DNA of 64,000 bases. Origin: Megalopta genalis (lineage: Eukaryota > Arthropoda > Insecta > Hymenoptera > Halictidae). Every line of letters begins with the position of its first letter. The first letter of the stretch is position 1. The position numbers and the translations under genes are program-made. Positions 1-11,500 of this stretch are shown one piece after another. The stretch covers positions 3,313,501 to 3,377,500 of the forward strand of contig NW_027476092.1 in the NCBI RefSeq assembly GCF_051020955.1, given 5' to 3'. A model generated the notes under the pieces. It ran no database searches, was not told the DNA's origin, and saw nothing but the letters and a program-made list of their open reading frames with translations.

Positions 1-3000
1 GTCCCCGACCATCCACATTGGATGGGGGACTTGGACGGCTCCGTCGTTATAATATGGGCAGGCCGGCCGGGGTCCCCGGCGTGCTCCGTTATCGAGCGCG
101 GCCGGGGATACCTGGCCGTTGACTGGGGCGGCACCGTGGTTGTGGCGATCTACGCACCTCCGAGGTGGTCCCTCGTGGAGTATGAACAGTATCTGGACGT
201 GGTGGGGAGATGCGTCTCTCGCTGCCAGCCGCGTCCGGTGCTGGTCCTGGGGGACTTCAACGCCAAGTCTTCAGCTTGGGGTTCCCCCAGGACGGACCCG
301 AGGGGCCGGGAGGTGCTTGATTGGGCGGCGGGACTCGGACTCTGTCTTCTAAACACGGGCTCGGTCCATACGTGCGTGCGGTATAACGGGGGGTCCATCG
401 TTGACCTGTCATGGGCAACGCCCCCGGCCGTGCGCCGTATTACGGGGTGGAGGGTGGCGGAGGAGGTCGAGACGCTGTCCGACCACAGATACATTGTTCT
501 CGGCCTCTCCGCCGCCCCATCGACGCCCCGACGTCGCCCCGCTGATGAGGGATCGCCTCAGCCACGGTGGGCGCTGAAGCGCCTCGACCAGGACGCTCTG
601 ATGGCGGCAGCCCACGTCGTGGCCTGGCCGGCAACACCGGCCGGGCCAGTCGACGGGACAAGGGAGGCCCATTGGTTCCGGGGCGCAATGACGTCGATTT
701 GCGACGTCGCCATGCCCCGGGCCAGGGTCTTCCCGAGGAAGGCGGTGTACTGGTGGTCGCGCGCGATAGCGGATTTACGCACAGAGTGCATCCGCGCGCG
801 ACGCCAGTACGCCCGCGCCCGTCGACGACGACGTTCCGACGTGGAGCTGGCTATCCGGCTGTATGGGCGATACAGGGAGAAGGTGGTCGCCCTGCAGCTG
901 GCCATCAGGCAGGCGAAGAGCCAGGCCTGGCGCGACTTTCTCGGGTCTCTGAACCGAGATCCGTGGGGGCGCCCATACAAAATGGCGATGGGACGTTTAC
1001 GTCCCTGGGCGCCCCCTCTGACGGAAAGCCTGGATCCGGGGATGCTCGGACGGGTCGTGGACGCGCTATTCCCCGTCAGCGGGGAGGCGTCCCGGCCCGT
1101 CCCTCAGCTAGAGGGACATGAGTGGTCCCCGGATCTGGAGGTCGCGCCGGAGGAAATGGCCGGGGTAGTCAAATGGCTTCGGGGCAAGAATACTGCCCCG
1201 GGGCCGGACGGTATCCCCGGCCGGGTCTGGTTGCTTGCCATGAGCGTCCTGGGCGGGAGGCTCAGAAGCCTCTTCTCCGGGCTCCTGAGGTCCGGGGTGT
1301 TCCCGGACCTCTGGAGGAGAAGTCGGATGGTCCTCTTAAAGAAGGATGGGAGGCCTGCGGATTCTCCCTCCGCGTACCGGCCCATTTGCCTCCTGGACGA
1401 GGTGGGCAAGATCTTTGAAAAGATCATTGCTGCCCGCCTCGCCAGGCACCTGTCCCGCGTTGGCCCCGATCTGGCGGACTGCCAGTTCGGCTTCCGGGAG
1501 GGGCGATCGACGGTCGACGCAATCGACCGTCTAAAGTCCCTCTCGGACAATGCCGTGGCACGGGGCGGGGTGTGTTTGGCGGTGTCGATCGACATCGTCA
1601 ATGCATTTAACACCCTGCCCTGGTCCGCCATTAGGGAGGCCCTGGTTGAACACCAGGTGCCTCCCTATCTGAGGCGGGTGATCGGGGCCTACCTGCGGGA
1701 CAGGTGGGTGGAATACCCGGGCCGGTACGGGACGATACGGAGGGAAGTGGACTGCGGGGTCCCACAGGGGTCCGTGTTAGGACCACTCCTGTGGGACCTG
1801 GGATATAACGCAGTCCTGAGGGCCTCCCTGCCCGACGGTGCCACTGTCGTCTGCTATGCGGACGACACGTTAGTGGTCACCGTCGGGGACACCTTCGAGA
1901 GGACCATCCGACGAGCGGAGGTTGCGGTGGCAGCCGTCGTCGCGAAGATCCACGATCTGGGGCTGAAGATGGCCCCGGAGAAGGCCGAGGCCGTCTGGTT
2001 TGGACGGCCTCGGTCGCGGCCACCGGCCGGATCGTGGATCTGGGTTGGAGGAGCCTGCGTCGAGGTGAAGTCCGAGATCAAGTATCTCGGACTGATCCTC
2101 GACAGCCACTGGAGATTCGGGGCGCATTTCGGCCGCCTCGTCCCCCGAGTTGAGAGGGCGGCGGCCTCGCTCGGCCGCCTGTTGCCCAATCTCGGGGGAC
2201 CGGATAACATGGTGCGTCGCCTATACCTGGGCGTGGTGCGGTCCATGGCCTTGTACGGCGCCCCGATCTGGGGGCCGTCCGCGAGGGCAAGCCGGCGCAT
2301 CACTTTGTTGTTGCGCCGGCTTCAGAGGCAAATGGCCCTTCGCCTCATACGGGGTTACCGCACCGCGTCTACCGTGGCGGCGCTTGCTCTGGCGGGAGAA
2401 ATTCCCTTCGAGCTGCAGGCGGCGATGCGCGCCTATGTCTATAGGCGCATATGCATCGCTGGCCGGGCTCGGGGGGACCCGCCGGAGCGGGAGGCGGTCG
2501 ACGGCTTCGAACTCCAGGCCCGGGGACTAGCGCTCGCCAGATGGCATGCGGAGCTTTGTTCCCATGCCGGCGAGCGCGTCCCTGGGGCTCTCCTGCCACA
2601 CTTCACCTCGTGGCGGGAGAGGCGGTTTGGCAGGCTCACCTACCGTGCGACGCAGGTGTTCACCGGGCATGGCTGCTTCGGTGTGTACCTGTGTCGCATC
2701 GGTCGGGAAGCGACGACGGTGTGCCACCACTGTGGCGCGGAGGAGGACTCGGCGCAGCATACACTGGAGGTATGCCCCGCCTTTTCAGTGCTGCGCCGAG
2801 TCCTAAGACGGGAAGTTGGTCGCGACCTCGCTCTCTCCAGCTTAGTTGGGGCCATGCTGGAGAGCCCAAGAAAATGGGCGGCAGCCATCGCCTTCTGCGA
2901 AGAGGTGATGCTGCAGAAGGAGGCTGCCGAGCGGGGTCGCCGTGAGCGGGGGGTGCGGCGTGTGCGCCCACGCCTAGAGCCCCCCTCCCCGAGCAGATGA
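1..3000 (+). CDS. ORF2 endonuclease-reverse transcriptase of copy 1 (5' partial)
   Basis: This frame enters the window already open; the first base is the start of codon 42 of the 1040-codon ORF2 seen complete in copy 2. The ATG at position 22 is internal (Met49), not the true start. The protein carries the rest of an APE-type endonuclease domain (LGDFN motif, then SDH), a basic linker, the reverse transcriptase with GVPQGS and YADDT motifs, and a C-terminal C-x2-C-x8-H-x4-C finger. It would nick target DNA and copy the element RNA at the nick (target-primed reverse transcription). It differs from copy 2 at only two residues and ends at the same TGA. No frameshift or internal stop is present, so this copy may be functional if its missing 5' part is intact. 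Confidence 0.95.
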   Translation, partial: VPDHPHWMGDLDGSVVIIWAGRPGSPACSVIERGRGYLAVDWGGTVVVAIYAPPRWSLVEYEQYLDVVGRCVSRCQPRPVLVLGDFNAKSSAWGSPRTDPRGREVLDWAAGLGLCLLNTGSVHTCVRYNGGSIVDLSWATPPAVRRITGWRVAEEVETLSDHRYIVLGLSAAPSTPRRRPADEGSPQPRWALKRLDQDALMAAAHVVAWPATPAGPVDGTREAHWFRGAMTSICDVAMPRARVFPRKAVYWWSRAIADLRTECIRARRQYARARRRRRSDVELAIRLYGRYREKVVALQLAIRQAKSQAWRDFLGSLNRDPWGRPYKMAMGRLRPWAPPLTESLDPGMLGRVVDALFPVSGEASRPVPQLEGHEWSPDLEVAPEEMAGVVKWLRGKNTAPGPDGIPGRVWLLAMSVLGGRLRSLFSGLLRSGVFPDLWRRSRMVLLKKDGRPADSPSAYRPICLLDEVGKIFEKIIAARLARHLSRVGPDLADCQFGFREGRSTVDAIDRLKSLSDNAVARGGVCLAVSIDIVNAFNTLPWSAIREALVEHQVPPYLRRVIGAYLRDRWVEYPGRYGTIRREVDCGVPQGSVLGPLLWDLGYNAVLRASLPDGATVVCYADDTLVVTVGDTFERTIRRAEVAVAAVVAKIHDLGLKMAPEKAEAVWFGRPRSRPPAGSWIWVGGACVEVKSEIKYLGLILDSHWRFGAHFGRLVPRVERAAASLGRLLPNLGGPDNMVRRLYLGVVRSMALYGAPIWGPSARASRRITLLLRRLQRQMALRLIRGYRTASTVAALALAGEIPFELQAAMRAYVYRRICIAGRARGDPPEREAVDGFELQARGLALARWHAELCSHAGERVPGALLPHFTSWRERRFGRLTYRATQVFTGHGCFGVYLCRIGREATTVCHHCGAEEDSAQHTLEVCPAFSVLRRVLRREVGRDLALSSLVGAMLESPRKWAAAIAFCEEVMLQKEAAERGRRERGVRRVRPRLEPPSPSR

Positions 3001-3005
3001 GAATA

Positions 3006-3357
3006 GGCGGGCGGCGGGTGTACCAGATTACTGGTTTAATTGCCCGCCGCCCGCCAACCCCCCCCCCAACTGAAGCTGTCCTCCCCAAAGTGGGAGTGAC
3101 GAGGCGGTGTGGGGTGCGGTCCCCCGCACCGCCGAAGCAAGATGATTCATGGGGGGAGTATAAATCTCCCCCCCGGGACGCGGCCGGCCATCGCCATTCC
3201 ATCCTGGTGGCCGGCCAGGCGAGGGGGAGCCGCGGTTGTGTTCTGTAAGAGTTCCCGTGGCTCCCCCGCTACTCGCCAGCGCCCTAGGCCGCCGTGGGGG
3301 TTTTAGCGGGTCAAAACCCGCACTACCCCCGCCCCGCCCCTCGGGCGGGACGGGGGT
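3006..3357 (+). other. 3' UTR hairpin chain of copy 1
   Basis: Almost all of the 3' UTR folds into successive perfect or near-perfect inverted repeats. They are a 13-bp stem (3006-3018 with 3043-3055) enclosing a 5-bp hairpin (3022-3026 with 3031-3035); a 7-bp stem (3113-3119 with 3124-3130); an 8-bp stem (3151-3158 with 3166-3173); a 9-bp stem (3182-3190 with 3208-3216); a 9-bp stem (3223-3231 with 3259-3267); a 6-bp stem (3306-3311 with 3316-3321); and a two-part stem (3325-3331 with 3351-3357, then 3333-3339 with 3343-3349). Structured 3' UTRs are recognised by the reverse transcriptase in some site-specific non-LTR elements such as R2. That role here is inferred. Confidence 0.7.
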
Positions 3358-3384
3358 GTCTGACCAGCAGATTTCCCCCACGTT

Positions 3385-3424
3385 AAAAAAAAAAAAAAAA
3401 AAAAAAAAAAGACGCGCCGCGTAC
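3385..3424 (+). other. Copy 1 poly(A) tail and satellite junction
   Basis: A run of 26 A (3385-3410) ends the element. It is followed by a slightly altered form of the type II spacer target (from 3411; GCGCCGCGTAC at 3414-3424), then by the common spacer tail and subrepeat a. The join falls within a base or so of the copy 2 join. The upstream target copy lies outside the window, so the duplication cannot be measured for this copy. Confidence 0.85.
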
Positions 3425-4483
3425 GGCCGAATATTTTCTAAGTCCCAACGTACCGATCAAGAGTAAAGTACCATTTTCCTACATTAGATTTCGTTCTAAA
3501 TGCTTAATCCCTATGTAAAAACGTTAGTTAAGCAAGAATATCGTATTTTTAAAAAAATCTAATGATAGGATTTCCCAGAAAATTGAAAAAACCGAAAAAT
3601 GTCAAGAGTAAAGTGCCATTTTCTGACATTAGATTTCGTTCTAAATGCTTAATCCCTATGTAGAAACGTTAGTTAAGCAAGAATATCGTATTTTTAAAAA
3701 AATCTAATGATAGGATTTTTCAGAAAATTGAAAAAACCGTAAAATGTCAAGAGTAAAGTGCCCTTATTTTAAACAATGTATCGTTCTAAATGCTTAATCC
3801 CTATGTAAAAAAGTTATTTAAGCAGGAATATGTTATTGAAAAAAATTAGAAAAATTTATTTTAGCCGTAAATCGAAAATAATGGATCGAGCGAATCGGTC
3901 GATTGCGCCGAGACGCGCTATGATGCAACAGACGAGCGATTGGAACGCCCGAATATTTTCAAAGTCCCAACGTACCGATCAAGAGTAAAGTACCATTTTC
4001 CTACATTAGATTTCGTTCTAAATGCTTAATCCCTATGTAAAAACGTTAGTTAAGCAAGAATATCGTATTTTTAAAAAAATCTAATGATAGGATTTTCCAG
4101 AAAATTGAAAAAACCGAAAAATGTCAAGAGTAAAGTGCCATTTTCTGACATTAGATTTCGTTCTAAATGCTTAATCCCTATGTAGAAACGTTAGTTAAGC
4201 AAGAATATCGTATTTTTAAAAAAATCTAATGATAGGATTTTTCAGAAAATTGAAAAAACCGTAAAATGTCAAGAGTAAAGTGCCCTTATTTTAAACAATG
4301 TATCGTTCTAAATGCTTAATCCCTATGTAAAAAAGTTATTTTAGCAGGAATATGTTATTGAAAAAAATTAGAAAAATTTATTTTAGCCGTAAATCGAAAA
4401 TAATGGGGACACCGGAGCTGTTCGAAGCGCCGAGCGCGCCGCGTACGCCCGAATATTTTCAAAGTCCCAACGTACCGATCAAG

Positions 4484-5527
4484 AGTAAAGTACCATTTTC
4501 CTACATTAGATTTCGTTCTAAATGCTTAATCCCTATGTAAAAACGTTAGTTAAGCAAGAATATCGTATTTTTAAAAAAATCTAATGATAGGATTTTCCAG
4601 AAAATTGAAAAAACCGAAAAATGTCAAGAGTAAAGTGCCATTTTCTGACATTAGATTTCGTTCTAAATGCTTAATCCCTATGTAGAAACGTTAGTTAAGC
4701 AAGAATATCGTATTTTTAAAAAAATCTAATGATAGGATTTTTCAGAAAATTGAAAAAACCGAAAAATGTCAAGAGTAAAGTGCCATTTTCTGACATTAGA
4801 TTTCGTTCTAAATGCTTAATCCCTATGTAGAAACGTTAGTTAAGCAAGAATATCGTATTTTTAAAAAAATGTAATGATAGGATTTTTCAGAAAATTGAAA
4901 AAACCGTAAAATGTCAAGAGTAAAGTGCCCTTACTTTAAACAATGTATCGTTCTAAATGCTTAATCCCTATGTAAAAAAGTTATTTAAGCAGGAATATGT
5001 TATTGAAAAAAATTAGAAAAATTTATTTTAGCCGTAAATCGAAAATAATGGATCGAGCGAATCGGTCGATTGCGCCGAGACGCGCTATGATGCAACAGAC
5101 GAGCGATTGGAACGCCCGAATATTTTCAAAGTCCCAACGTACCGATCAAGAGTAAAGTACCATTTTCCTACATTAGATTTCGTTCTAAATGCTTAATCCC
5201 TATGTAAAAACGTTAGTTAAGCAAGAATATCGTATTTTTAAAAAAATCTAATGATAGGATTTTTCAGAAAATTGAAAAAACCGTAAAATGTCAAGAGTAA
5301 AGTGCCCTTATTTTAAACAATGTATCGTTCTAAATGCTTAATCCCTATGTAAAAAAGTTATTTAAGCAGGAATATGTTATTGAAAAAAATTAGAAAAATT
5401 TATTTTAGCCGTAAATCGAAAATAATGGATCGAGCGAATCGGTCGATTGCGCCGAGACGCGCTATGATGCAACAGACGAGCGATTGGAACGCCCGAATAT
5501 TTTCAAAGTCCCAACGTACCGATCAAG
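4484..5527. repeat. Reciprocal length variants: 667-bp monomer next to 377-bp monomer
   Basis: The monomer at 4484-5150 has one extra 145-bp b subrepeat (b at 4629 and again at 4774). The next monomer, 5151-5527, lacks b: it starts as a and ends with the TTTTTCAG...CCGTAAAATG tail of b, so it is an a/b recombinant. Together they total 1044 bp, exactly two type I monomers. This is the expected footprint of out-of-register exchange between 145-bp subrepeats. Further monomers with an extra subrepeat start at 6050 (645 bp), 8761 (667 bp) and 60045 (667 bp). Confidence 0.85.
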
Positions 5528-8500
5528 AGTAAAGTACCATTTTCCTACATTAGATTTCGTTCTAAATGCTTAATCCCTATGTAAAAACGTTAGTTAAGCA
5601 AGAATATCGTATTTTTAAAAAAATCTAATGATAGGATTTTCCAGAAAATTGAAAAAACCGAAAAATGTCAAGAGTAAAGTGCCATTTTCTGACATTAGAT
5701 TTCGTTCTAAATGCTTAATCCCTATGTAGAAACGTTAGTTAAGCAAGAATATCGTATTTTTAAAAAAATCTAATGATAGGATTTTTCAGAAAATTGAAAA
5801 AACCGTAAAATGTCAAGAGTAAAGTGCCCTTATTTTAAACAATGTATCGTTCTAAATGCTTAATCCCTATGTAAAAAAGTTATTTAAGCAGGAATATGTT
5901 ATTGAAAAAAATTAGAAAAATTTATTTTAGCCGTAAATCGAAAATAATGGATCGAGCGAATCGGTCGATTGCGCCGAGACGCGCTATGATGCAACAGACG
6001 AGCGATTGGAACCCCCGAATATTTTCAAAGTCCCAACGTACCGATCAAGAGTAAAGTACCATTTTCCTACATTAGATTTCGTTCTAAATGCTTAATCCCT
6101 ATGTAAAAACGTTAGTTAAGCAAGAATATCGTATTTTTAAAAAAATCTAATGATAGGATTTTCCAGAAAATTGAAAAAACCGAAAAATGTCAAGAGTAAA
6201 GTGCCATTTTCTGACATTAGATTTCGTTCTAAATGCTTAATCCCTATGTAGAAACGTTAGTTAAGCAAGAATATCGTATTTTTAAAAAAATCTAATGATA
6301 GGATTTTCCAGAAAATTGAAAAAACCGAAAAATGTCAAGAGTAAAGTGCCATTTTCTGACATTAGATTTCGTTCTAAATGCTTAATCCCTATGTAGAAAC
6401 GTTAGTTAAGCAAGAATATCGTATTTTTAAAAAAATCTAATGATAGGATTTTTCAGAAAATTGAAAAAACCGTAAAATGTCAAGAGTAAAGTGCCCTTAT
6501 TTTAAACAATGTATCGTTCTAAATGCTTAATCCCTATGTAAAAAAGTTATTTTAGCAGGAATATGTTATTGAAAAAAATTAGAAAAATTTATTTTAGCCG
6601 TAAATCGAAAATAATGGGGACACCGGAGCTGTTCGAAGCGCCGAGCGCGCCGCGTACGCCCGAATATTTTCAAAGTCCCAACGTACCGATCAAGAGTAAA
6701 GTACCATTTTCCTACATTAGATTTCGTTCTAAATGCTTAATCCCTATGTAAAAACGTTAGTTAAGCAAGAATATCGTATTTTTAAAAAAATCTAATGATA
6801 GGATTTTCCAGAAAATTGAAAAAACCGAAAAATGTCAAGAGTAAAGTGCCATTTTCTGACATTAGATTTCGTTCTAAATGCTTAATCCCTATGTAGAAAC
6901 GTTAGTTAAGCAAGAATATCGTATTTTTAAAAAAATCTAATGATAGGATTTTTCAGAAAATTGAAAAAACCGTAAAATGTCAAGAGTAAAGTGCCCTTAT
7001 TTTAAACAATGTATCGTTCTAAATGCTTAATCCCTATGTATAAAAGTTATTTAAGCAGGAATATGTTATTGAAAAAAATTAGAAAAATTTATTTTAGCCG
7101 TAAATCGAAAATAATGGATCGAGCGAATCGGTCGATTGCGCCGAGACGCGCTATGATGCAACAGACGAGCGATTGGAACGCCCGAATATTTTCAAAGTCC
7201 CAACGTACCGATCAAGAGTAAAGTACCATTTTCCTACATTAGATTTCGTTCTAAATGCTTAATCCCTATGTAAAAACGTTAGTTAAGCAAGAATATCGTA
7301 TTTTTAAAAAAATCTAATGATAGGATTTTCCAGAAAATTGAAAAAACCGAAAAATGTCAAGAGTAAAGTGCCATTTTCTGACATTAGATTTCGTTCTAAA
7401 TGCTTAATCCCTATGTAGAAACGTTAGTTAAGCAAGAATATCGTATTTTTAAAAAAATCTAATGATAGGATTTTTCAGAAAATTGAGAAAACCGTAAAAT
7501 GTCAAGAGTAAAGTGCCCTTATTTTAAACAATGTATCGTTCTAAATGCTTAATCCCTATGTAAAAAAGTTATTTTAGCAGGAATATGTTATTGAAAAAAA
7601 TTAGAAAAATTTATTTTAGCCGTAAATCGAAAATAATGGATCGAGCGAATCGGTCGATTGCGCCGAGACGCGCTATGATGCAACAGACGAGCGATTGGAA
7701 CGCCCGAATATTTTCAAAGTCCCAACGTACCGATCAAGAGTAAAGTACCATTTTCCTACATTAGATTTCGTTCTAAATGCTTAATCCCTATGTAAAAACG
7801 TTAGTTAAGCAAGAATATCGTATTTTTAAAAAAATCTAATGATAGGATTTCCCAGAAAATTGAAAAAACCGAAAAATGTCAAGAGTAAAGTGCCATTTTC
7901 TGACATTAGATTTCGTTCTAAATGCTTAATCCCTATGTAGAAACGTTAGTTAAGCAAGAATATCGTATTTTTTAAAAAATCTAATGATAGGATTTTTCAG
8001 AAAATTGAAAAAACCGTAAAATGTCAAGAGTAAAGTGCCCTTATTTTAAACAATGTATCGTTCTAAATGCTTAATCCCTATGTAAAAAAGTTATTTTAGC
8101 AGGAATATGTTATTGAAAAAAATTAGAAAAATTTATTTTAGCCGTAAATCGAAAATAATGGGGACACCGGAGCTGTTCGAAGCGCCGAGCGCGCCGCGTA
8201 CGCCCGAATATTTTCAAAGTCCCAACGTACCGATCAAGAGTAAAGTACCATTTTCCTACATTAGATTTCGTTCTAAATGCTTAATCCCTATGTAAAAACG
8301 TTAGTTAAGCAAGAATATCGTATTTTTAAAAAAATCTAATGATAGGATTTTCCAGAAAATTGAAAAAACCGAAAAATGTCAAGAGTAAAGTGCCATTTTC
8401 TGACATTAGATTTCGTTCTAAATGCTTAATCCCTATGTAGAAACGTTAGTTAAGCAAGAATATCGTATTTTTAAAAAAATCTAATGATAGGATTTTTCAG

Positions 8501-11500
8501 AAAATTGAAAAAACCGTAAAATGTCAAGAGTAAAGTGCCCTTATTTTAAACAATGTATCGTTCTAAATGCTTAATCCCTATGTATAAAAGTTATTTAAGC
8601 AGGAATATGTTATTGAAAAAAATTAGAAAAATTTATTTTAGCCGTAAATCGAAAATAATGGATCGAGCGAATCGGTCGATTGCGCCGAGACGCGCTATGA
8701 TGCAACAGACGAGCGATTGGAACGCCCGAATATTTTCAAAGTCCCAACGTACCGATCAAGAGTAAAGTACCATTTTCCTACATTAGATTTCGTTCTAAAT
8801 GCTTAATCCCTATGTAAAAACGTTAGTTAAGCAAGAATATCGTATTTTTAAAAAAATCTAATGATAGGATTTTCCAGAAAATTGAAAAAACCGAAAAATG
8901 TCAAGAGTAAAGTGCCATTTTCTGACATTAGATTTCGTTCTAAATGCTTAATCCCTATGTAAAAACGTTAGTTAAGCAAGAATATCGTATTTTTAAAAAA
9001 ATCTAATGATAGGATTTTCCAGAAAATTGAAAAAACCGAAAAATGTCAAGAGTAAAGTGCCATTTTCTGACATTAGATTTCGTTCTAAATGCTTAATCCC
9101 TATGTAGAAACGTTAGTTAAGCAAGAATATCGTATTTTTAAAAAAATCTAATGATAGGATTTTTCAGAAAATTGAAAAAACCGTAAAATGTCAAGAGTAA
9201 AGTGCCCTTATTTTAAACAATGTATCGTTCTAAATGCTTAATCCCTATGTAAAAAAGTTATTTTAGCAGGAATATGTTATTGAAAAAAATTAGAAAAATT
9301 TATTTTAGCCGTAAATCGAAAATAATGGATCGAGCGAATCGGTCGATTGCGCCGAGACGCGCTATGATGCAACAGACGAGCGATTGGAACGCCCGAATAT
9401 TTTCAAAGTCCCAACGTACCGATCAAGAGTAAAGTACCATTTTCCTACATTAGATTTCGTTCTAAATGCTTAATCCCTATGTAAAAACGTTAGTTAAGCA
9501 AGAATATCGTATTTTTAAAAAAATCTAATGATAGGATTTCCCAGAAAATTGAAAAAACCGAAAAATGTCAAGAGTAAAGTGCCATTTTCTGACATTAGAT
9601 TTCGTTCTAAATGCTTAATCCCTATGTAGAAACGTTAGTTAAGCAAGAATATCGTATTTTTAAAAAAATCTAATGATAGGATTTTTCAGAAAATTGAAAA
9701 AACCGTAAAATGTCAAGAGTAAAGTGCCCTTATTTTAAACAATGTATCGTTCTAAATGCTTAATCCCTATGTAAAAAAGTTATTTTAGCAGGAATATGTT
9801 ATTGAAAAAAATTAGAAAAATTTATTTTAGCCGTAAATCGAAAATAATGGGGACACCGGAGCTGTTCGAAGCGCCGAGCGCGCCGCGTACGCCCGAATAT
9901 TTTCAAAGTCCCAACGTACCGATCAAGAGTAAAGTACCATTTTCCTACATTAGATTTCGTTCTAAATGCTTAATCCCTATGTAAAAACGTTAGTTAAGCA
10001 AGAATATCGTATTTTTAAAAAAATCTAATGATAGGATTTTCCAGAAAATTGAAAAAACCGAAAAATGTCAAGAGTAAAGTGCCATTTTCTGACATTAGAT
10101 TTCGTTCTAAATGCTTAATCCCTATGTAGAAACGTTAGTTAAGCAAGAATATCGTATTTTTAAAAAAATCTAATGATAGGATTTTTCAGAAAATTGAAAA
10201 AACCGTAAAATGTCAAGAGTAAAGTGCCCTTATTTTAAACAATGTATCGTTCTAAATGCTTAATCCCTATGTAAAAAAGTTATTTAAGCAGGAATATGTT
10301 ATTGAAAAAAATTAGAAAAATTTATTTTAGCCGTAAATCGAAAATAATGGATCGAGCGAATCGGTCGATTGCGCCGAGACGCGCTATGATGCAACAGACG
10401 AGCGATTGGAACGCCCGAATATTTTCAAAGTCCCAACGTACCGATCAAGAGTAAAGTACCATTTTCCTACATTAGATTTCGTTCTAAATGCTTAATCCCT
10501 ATGTAAAAACGTTAGTTAAGCAAGAATATCGTATTTTTAAAAAAATCTAATGATAGGATTTCCCAGAAAATTGAAAAAACCGAAAAATGTCAAGAGTAAA
10601 GTGCCATTTTCTGACATTAGATTTCGTTCTAAATGCTTAATCCCTATGTAGAAACGTTAGTTAAGCAAGAATATCGTATTTTTAAAAAAATCTAATGATA
10701 GGATTTTTCAGAAAATTGAAAAAACCGTAAAATGTCAAGAGTAAAGTGCCCTTATTTTAAACAATGTATCGTTCTAAATGCTTAATCCCTATGTAAAAAA
10801 GTTATTTTAGCAGGAATATGTTATTGAAAAAAATTAGAAAAATTTATTTTAGCCGTAAATCGAAAATAATGGATCGAGCGAATCGGTCGATTGCGCCGAG
10901 ACGCGCTATGATGCAACAGACGAGCGATTGGAACGCCCGAATATTTTCAAAGTCCCAACGTACCGATCAAGAGTAAAGTACCATTTTCCTACATTAGATT
11001 TCGTTCTAAATGCTTAATCCCTATGTAAAAACGTTAGTTAAGCAAGAATATCGTATTTTTAAAAAAATCTAATGATAGGATTTTCCAGAAAATTGAAAAA
11101 ACCGAAAAATGTCAAGAGTAAAGTGCCATTTTCTGACATTAGATTTCGTTCTAAATGCTTAATCCCTATGTAGAAACGTTAGTTAAGCAAGAATATCGTA
11201 TTTTTAAAAAAATCTAATGATAGGATTTTTCAGAAAATTGAAAAAACCGTAAAATGTCAAGAGTAAAGTGCCCTTATTTTAAACAATGTATCGTTCTAAA
11301 TGCTTAATCCCTATGTAAAAAAGTTATTTAAGCAGGAATATGTTATTGAAAAAAATTAGAAAAATTTATTTTAGCCGTAAATCTAAAATAATGGATCGAG
11401 CGAATCGGTCGATTGCGCCGAGACGCGCTATGATGCAACAGACGAGCGATTGGAACGCCCGAATATTTTCAAAGTCCCAACGTACCGATCAAGAGTAAAG

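Larger units (their letters stand above)
1..3410 (+). mobile_element. R1-clade non-LTR retrotransposon, copy 1 (5' part outside window)
   Basis: This is the 3' portion of a non-LTR retrotransposon: ORF2 from codon 42 on, a 3' UTR and a 26-A tail (3385-3410), followed directly by satellite DNA. It aligns without gaps to copy 2 through the ORF2 stop (position 1 matches 31547). I noticed only two substitutions, G/A at 496/32042 and A/G at 590/32136 (Val/Ile and Gln/Arg), and a two-base difference in a C-run of the 3' UTR (10 C against 12 C). The reading frame is open throughout. The satellite flank begins with the same type II spacer sequence that flanks copy 2, so both copies lie at the same satellite position. 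The near identity indicates very recent movement. The 5' end is not visible, so full length is unknown. Confidence 0.95.

Noticed and set aside
558..980. Long minus-strand and alternate-frame ORFs inside ORF1 and ORF2 of all copies
   Set aside because: They are shadow frames caused by the high G+C content of the true ORFs and carry no recognisable motif.
22..3000. ATG at position 22 as a true ORF2 start
   Set aside because: Copy 2 shows it is internal Met49; the frame is open to the window edge and the endonuclease N-terminus lies upstream.
3159..3165. TATAAAT as a promoter
   Set aside because: It is the loop of an 8-bp hairpin in the 3' UTR, conserved as part of the structure, and no gene starts downstream.
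4352..4540. Recurring 62-codon and 70-codon ORFs in the satellite, repeated dozens of times
   Set aside because: They span subrepeat c, spacer d and subrepeat a, and shift frame between spacer types. Their conservation is explained by monomer homogenisation; no domain or start context supports a gene.
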